A DNA stretch of 10,789 nucleotides from CAMCQY01 sp044370415 (GTDB lineage Bacteria > Planctomycetota > Planctomycetia > Pirellulales > UBA1268): positions 1 through 10,789 of the forward strand of contig JBILVO010000130.1 of NCBI GenBank assembly GCA_044370415.1, in the 5' to 3' direction. The notes under the pieces are model-generated. The model worked only from the letters and a program-made list of their open reading frames with translations. It was not told where the DNA came from and searched no databases. Below are positions 7,529-10,789 of this stretch, in pieces (positions within the stretch are counted from its first letter, which is position 1; every line of letters begins with the position of its first letter). A program made the position numbers and the translations under genes.

Positions 7529-7536
7529 CGCGGTGG

Positions 7537-7541
7537 CTCCT
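7537..7541 (-). promoter_or_regulatory. Ribosome binding site of the FKBP gene
   Basis: On the minus strand AGGAG stands eight bases before ATG 7528, fixing that start. Confidence 0.7.
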
Positions 7542-7619
7542 GGGCGGTGACTCCTGGCGTGGGGAGCCGGAGTATATCGAAACCGTCCACGGCCGGGGTA
7601 GTTTCGCGTTCGCGGTGGT

Positions 7620-7634
7620 CCGCCGTCGCGGCGG
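7620..7634 (-). terminator. GC stem-loop after the aminopeptidase stop codon
   Basis: Perfect 6-bp arms (7620-7625 and 7629-7634) with a 3-base loop sit two bases past the TAG of the aminopeptidase gene. No T run follows on the minus strand, so this is at most a weak or Rho-assisted terminator, or a 3'-end stabiliser between two genes of one operon. Confidence 0.3.
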
Positions 7635-7636
7635 CG

Positions 7637-8944
7637 CTATGTCGACTTCGCCAGGGTCGACTTCGCCAGGAGCCGCTCCACGGCGTCCGGGTCGATCGGG
7701 ATGTGGGCGGCCAGATCGACGGGGCCGGACGGCGTGACGAGCACGTCGTTTTCCAGGCGGATCCCGATCCCCTCCTCGGGGATGTAGATGCCGGGCTCGA
7801 CGGTGACCACCCAGCCCGGCTCGAACGGGCCGTTCTGGGGCGCGAGGTCGTGCACGCCCAGGCCCAGGGAGTGCCCCAGGCCGTGCATGAAAAACTTCCT
7901 GCAGGCCGGCTCCTCGGGCGTGTCTCCGGCGACATCGGCGGCGGTGAGCAGACCCAGCCCGAGGAGCTCCTCGTTCATCTGCAGCTGTGCGGCCCGCTTC
8001 CAGTCGCGCGGCGTCGTGCCGACGGTCGTCCGGGAGATCGAGGCCCGCAGCACCCGCAGCACCGCCTCGTAGACCGCCCGCTGCCGCGGGCTATAGCGGC
8101 CGCTCACGGGATAGGTCCGCGTGATGTCGGCGTTGTAGTTGGCGTAGCAGGCCCCCACGTCGACGAGGACCAGGTCTCCGTCGCGGCAGGGGCGGTCGTT
8201 GTCGACGTAGTGGAGGACGCAGCTGTTCCTGCCCGCGGCCACGATCGGCTCGTAGGCCATCGTCGCCCGCCGCCGCGTGAACTCCGCGACGAGCTCGGCC
8301 TCGAGCTCGTATTCCATAACGCCCGGCCGCAGGGCGGCGAGCATCCGGTCGAGGCCGGCGGCGGTGACGTCGATCGCCTGGCGGATGAGATCGACCTCGG
8401 TCGGATCCTTCACCGCCCGCAGCCGCCGCAACAGCGGCGCGAGACGCTCGTAGCGGTGGAGCGGATAGCGGGCCATCAGCCGGCGGCCGAGCCGCACGTC
8501 GCGGGGCTCGACCTCGGTGCTCGCCCGCTCGTGCTCGTTGGAATTGATCCACACCGAGTCGCTCTCGCTCACGAGCCCGTGCAGTGCGGCCGGCAGCTCC
8601 GAGAGCCACCGCACCCGGGCGATCCCCGCGACCGCCCGCGCCTTCTCCTGCGAGAGCTTCTCACCCTCCCACGTGGCGAGGTGCTCATTCGGCTGCCGCA
8701 GGAAGAGCATCTCCCGCTGCGCGGGATCGATCGCGGCCGGCGCGAGCACGAGCACGCTCTCCTCCTGCTCGATGCCGGAGAGCCAGAAGAGATCGCTCGC
8801 GGGATGCAATCGCAGCGTGCCGTCGCCGGTCGCGGGCAGCACGTCGGCGGCGTGGAGGATCGCGATGCTCCGCCCGGGCAGGAGGGAGGCCAGCCGCGCG
8901 CGGTGGGCGACGAAGAGCGACGGATCGATCGGGGCGTGGCGCAT
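7637..8944 (-). CDS. Xaa-Pro aminopeptidase (M24B family, aminopeptidase P type)
   Basis: This 435-residue enzyme removes N-terminal residues that precede proline. Residues 1-165 match the aminopeptidase P N-terminal domain (ASDLFWLSGIEQEESVLVL at 49-67). Residues about 175-420 are the pita-bread catalytic domain. All five dinuclear metal ligands of the family are visible: D262 (VDVGACY), D273 (NADITRTYP), H358 (MHGLGHSLGLGVHD), E383 (TVEPGIYIPEEG) and E398 (RLENDVL). Further conserved histidines are H245, H354 and H365. No signal peptide is seen, so it should be cytoplasmic. ATG 8944 has GGAG eight bases upstream. The length is normal for the family. The C-terminus ends in LAKSTLAKST, made by a 15-bp tandem duplication next to the stop. 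Neighbours on the same strand are a small membrane protein upstream and a prolyl isomerase downstream. Confidence 0.95.
   Translation of the reverse strand: MRHAPIDPSLFVAHRARLASLLPGRSIAILHAADVLPATGDGTLRLHPASDLFWLSGIEQEESVLVLAPAAIDPAQREMLFLRQPNEHLATWEGEKLSQEKARAVAGIARVRWLSELPAALHGLVSESDSVWINSNEHERASTEVEPRDVRLGRRLMARYPLHRYERLAPLLRRLRAVKDPTEVDLIRQAIDVTAAGLDRMLAALRPGVMEYELEAELVAEFTRRRATMAYEPIVAAGRNSCVLHYVDNDRPCRDGDLVLVDVGACYANYNADITRTYPVSGRYSPRQRAVYEAVLRVLRASISRTTVGTTPRDWKRAAQLQMNEELLGLGLLTAADVAGDTPEEPACRKFFMHGLGHSLGLGVHDLAPQNGPFEPGWVVTVEPGIYIPEEGIGIRLENDVLVTPSGPVDLAAHIPIDPDAVERLLAKSTLAKST
7641..7670. repeat. 15-bp perfect tandem duplication at the 3' end of the aminopeptidase gene
   Basis: The unit GTCGACTTCGCCAGG occurs at 7641-7655 and is repeated without a gap at 7656-7670. 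Read on the minus strand it duplicates LAKST just before the stop. It preserves the frame and adds five residues outside the catalytic domain. It is probably a recent slippage or duplication event. Confidence 0.9.
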
Positions 8945-8952
8945 GCTGACGG

Positions 8953-8956
8953 CTCC
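8953..8956 (-). promoter_or_regulatory. Ribosome binding site of the Xaa-Pro aminopeptidase gene
   Basis: On the minus strand GGAG lies eight bases before ATG 8944, supporting this start. Confidence 0.6.
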
Positions 8957-9029
8957 GCGGCGGACGGGATCCTACTCTACCCGCCCGCAGCGCCGGCCGA
9001 AAAACAGCCCGCTGCTCGCCGCCCCGGCA

Positions 9030-9323
9030 TCAGCGGTAGCTCGAGTCGCCGTACTGCCTGACCCGCTCGGCCGCCCGCAGCGCCTCGTCCTTAAACTGTT
9101 CGCCGACGACGGTCGCCCGCTGCTGGTTCACCGAGATGCTCGGCAGGCCTCCCGACCAGGAGATCGAGATCACGCCGGTGGCGATCAGGATCGGCACGAG
9201 GAGTAGCAGCAGCTTCGAGCCCAGCTTCGACTTCGCCATTTTCTGCACCGGTGCCGGCAGGCCGGACGTGGCCAGGCCGACGACCTGCTGGGCATAGGAT
9301 TCCTTGCTCTTGCGATGGGCCAT
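9030..9323 (-). CDS. Small single-span membrane protein, function unknown
   Basis: This 97-residue protein belongs to no family I can name with certainty. Residues 1-35 are basic and soluble (MAHRKSKESYAQQVV, then APVQKMAKSKLGSK). Residues 36-55 form one hydrophobic segment (SKLLLLLVPILIATGVISIS), and residues 56-97 form a polar tail with a charged, probably helical stretch (GEQFKDEALRAAERVRQYG). The many lysines before the hydrophobic segment predict the N-terminus inside and the tail outside the membrane. It is a real gene: AAGGAG stands seven bases before ATG 9323, the hydrophobic pattern is coherent, and it fits the strand of its neighbours. The aminopeptidase start lies 85 bp downstream, so the two may be co-transcribed. 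Confidence 0.75.
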   Translation of the reverse strand: MAHRKSKESYAQQVVGLATSGLPAPVQKMAKSKLGSKLLLLLVPILIATGVISISWSGGLPSISVNQQRATVVGEQFKDEALRAAERVRQYGDSSYR

Positions 9324-9330
9324 GGTGCCG

Positions 9331-9336
9331 CTCCTT
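9331..9336 (-). promoter_or_regulatory. Strong ribosome binding site of the small membrane protein gene
   Basis: On the minus strand AAGGAG precedes ATG 9323 by seven bases. It is the best Shine-Dalgarno match in the window and the main support for this small gene and its start. Confidence 0.8.
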
Positions 9337-9532
9337 CAAAGCCAGACTGGGTGACGTTTCCGAAGATCCGCCTGAGAGCGGAAAGATCGGCCTGCGGCGA
9401 ACGGCCGAATGAGACGGCGGCCTGGCCGCGGGCAGGGGCTGCCGCACCGTCAGAAAGGCCCCAGCCTGCCGAGGCTCCCTCGGCCGCTGGAGGCGGGCGG
9501 CAGCGAGCGCCGAAACCCCCCGCTCTGCCGCG

Positions 9533-9560
9533 GCCCTCGTGGAAAAAGGCCACGCAGGGC
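9533..9560 (-). terminator. Stem-loop downstream of the DUF1501 gene
   Basis: Read on the minus strand, GCCCT-G-CGTGG pairs with CCACG-AGGGC, giving ten base pairs with a single bulged G. The loop is CCTTTTT. The structure starts 27 bases past the DUF1501 stop. The T run is in the loop, not after the stem, so a classical intrinsic terminator is not shown. It could still act as a 3'-end barrier. Confidence 0.4.
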
Positions 9561-9565
9561 TCTTC

Positions 9566-9587
9566 CCACAGCCAGTTCCACAGCCAG
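9566..9587. repeat. Two copies of a 10-mer, 12-bp period, directly after the DUF1501 stop
   Basis: CCACAGCCAG occurs at 9566-9575 and 9578-9587, separated by TT. The second copy abuts the TAG stop (9588-9590 on the minus strand). Its role is unknown. It may be a small duplication of the gene's 3' end. Confidence 0.6.
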
Positions 9588-10789
9588 CTAGGCCAGCACG
9601 GCCTTGATGGGCGTGCCGCCGCCGCCGATCTTGAAGGGGCGGCCGTTGGGGGCGTGGAATTCCTTGTCGAACGGCAGGCCCGCGGCCGCGGCGATCGTCG
9701 TGTTGAAGTCGGTCACCGACACGCCGTCCTGCTCCGGACGGAAGCCCTTCTCGTCGCTGGCGCCGTGCACGCTGCCCCCCTTCACGCCGGCACCCGCCAG
9801 CACGCAGGAGAACACGCCGGGATGGTGGTCGCGGCCGGCGTTCTCGTTGATCCGCGGCGTGCGTCCAAACTCGGTCGCCAGCACGACGAGCGTCGAGTCG
9901 AGCAGCCCGCGCTGCTCCAGATCCTCGAGCAGGGTGCCCATGGCCCGGTCGAGCTGCGGTCCCTTCTCCCCCATCTCGTCGGCCACCTCGCGGTGCATGT
10001 CCCAGCCGCCGAACTCCACCTCCACGCACCGCACGCCCGACTCGACGAGCCGCCGGGCCAGCAGGCAGCCCAGGCCGATCTTCGAGTCGCCGTACTTCTC
10101 GCGGACTTCCGGCTTTTCCTTCGCGATGTCGAAGGCCTGCAGGTCGACGCTGCCCATGAGCCGGACGGCATCCTTGTAGAGCTGGTTGTAGGCCTCGAGC
10201 TGCGGCCCCGCATACCGCCCCTTGAAGTCGCGGTCGATCCGGTCGGCCAGCGCCAGTCGGCGGTCGAAGTTCTTCTCGGTGAGGTACTGCGGCCGCGTCG
10301 TGTTCTCCAGGCCGGACGTGGGCTCGGCGACCGGCACCGGCGTGAGGGAGGGGTCGAGAAAGCCGGCGCCCGGATGGTTGTTGCCGTTGCCGATGAGCAC
10401 GTACGGCGGCAGGTCCTTGCTGATCTTGCCCATGGCGTGCACCGCCCACGCGCCGAAGGCGGGGTGGCGGATGCTGTTGAGCATCGGGTAGGCCGTCCGC
10501 ATGAAATACTGGCCCTGCTCGTGCGCGCCGGTCTCCGTCGAGATCGAGCGGACCACGGCGAGGCGGTCGGAGAGCCCCGCCAGCTTCTCGAGGTGCTCGC
10601 CGAACAGGACGCCGGGTGTCTTCGTCTTGATCGGCTTCGTCTCCCCCTGCTCCTCCCGACCCGGCTTGGGATCGAAGGTGTCGAGGTGGCTCATGGCCCC
10701 CTGCATCATGAGGTAGACGATGTTCTTGACGCGGCCCTTTCCGCCGGCCGTCCCGGCCGCCTCGAGCTGCTGCGAGAGCGCGGGCAACA
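9588..10789 (-). CDS. DUF1501 domain-containing protein, N-terminus beyond window
   Basis: The frame is open to the right edge and ends with TAG at 9588-9590, giving about 400 visible residues. The DUF1501 family, distantly sulfatase/alkaline-phosphatase-like, is greatly expanded in planctomycetes and usually exported by a Tat signal. The missing start should hold that signal. Visible hallmarks are LMMQGAMSHLDTFDPKPG near the visible N-terminus, GGWDMHREV, VVLATEFGRTPRIN, and GRDHHPGVFSCVLAGAGVKGG with HGASDEKG following. The His/Asp in SHLDTFD, the Asp/His in GWDMH and the GRDHH cluster are candidate metal ligands by analogy with phosphatase-fold enzymes. In this phylum DUF1501 genes usually follow a DUF1549/DUF1553 cytochrome-type partner, which would lie beyond 10789 (inference). 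The TTG at 10787 is very unlikely to be the start, because typical members have another 30-50 residues. Confidence 0.92.
   Translation of the reverse strand, partial: LPALSQQLEAAGTAGGKGRVKNIVYLMMQGAMSHLDTFDPKPGREEQGETKPIKTKTPGVLFGEHLEKLAGLSDRLAVVRSISTETGAHEQGQYFMRTAYPMLNSIRHPAFGAWAVHAMGKISKDLPPYVLIGNGNNHPGAGFLDPSLTPVPVAEPTSGLENTTRPQYLTEKNFDRRLALADRIDRDFKGRYAGPQLEAYNQLYKDAVRLMGSVDLQAFDIAKEKPEVREKYGDSKIGLGCLLARRLVESGVRCVEVEFGGWDMHREVADEMGEKGPQLDRAMGTLLEDLEQRGLLDSTLVVLATEFGRTPRINENAGRDHHPGVFSCVLAGAGVKGGSVHGASDEKGFRPEQDGVSVTDFNTTIAAAAGLPFDKEFHAPNGRPFKIGGGGTPIKAVLA

Noticed and set aside
9409..9591. 60-codon plus-strand frame in the spacer between the DUF1501 and small membrane protein genes
   Set aside because: The translation is Arg/Pro/Ser-rich low-complexity of the kind GC-rich DNA gives by chance, with no family resemblance.
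10785..10787. TTG as the start of the DUF1501 gene
   Set aside because: The frame is still open at the window edge and DUF1501 proteins normally have an export signal before this point, so the gene is treated as truncated.
1..10789. Defence island, prophage, insertion sequence, CRISPR array, tRNA or riboswitch
   Set aside because: No transposase, integrase, nuclease, phage or toxin gene, no regularly spaced repeats, and no tRNA or riboswitch-like structures were seen. The content is metabolic and housekeeping.

Overview
The window looks like chromosomal DNA of a high-GC planctomycete (Planctomycetota, most likely a Pirellulales-type member). The evidence is the gene content. It has a very long secreted protein that joins a ThuA domain to the 'membrane-bound dehydrogenase' propeller, HEAT repeats and the Pirellula/Verrucomicrobium-type heme-binding domain. 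It also has a DUF1501 protein, an AraC-type regulator with a sugar-binding XylR-like sensor half, and a Gfo/Idh/MocA oxidoreductase. These families are strongly expanded together in planctomycetes. Third codon positions are overwhelmingly G or C. I see no mobile element, tRNA, rRNA, CRISPR or phage gene.

Layout. Bases 1-1077 (+) hold the 3' part of a Gfo/Idh/MocA oxidoreductase whose usual E-K-P motif reads T-V-P. Bases 1078-1314 hold a short direct repeat and two adjacent perfect inverted repeats, which fall either in a leader or in an implausible N-terminal extension of the next gene. Bases 1153-5772 (+) encode the giant ThuA/propeller/HEAT/cytochrome c protein. Bases 5769-7061 (+) encode the XylR-like regulator, whose GTG start overlaps the preceding stop codon. 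These three genes read as one sugar-oxidation cassette with its own sensor.

The remaining genes are on the minus strand. From right to left they are the 3' part of a DUF1501 gene that runs off the right edge (9588-10789), a 264-bp spacer with a stem-loop, a 97-residue single-span membrane protein (9030-9323), an M24B Xaa-Pro aminopeptidase (7637-8944), and an exported FKBP-type prolyl isomerase (7028-7528). The last three could be one transcription unit concerned with proline-linked peptide folding and turnover. The FKBP gene and the regulator converge and overlap by 34 bp.

I do not see a defence system or other clearly new machine. The most interesting material is the five-part redox fusion and its coupling to a dedicated regulator, the altered active-site motif in the oxidoreductase, and the palindromes in front of the fusion gene. 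The functional links between genes are inference from domain content and order.
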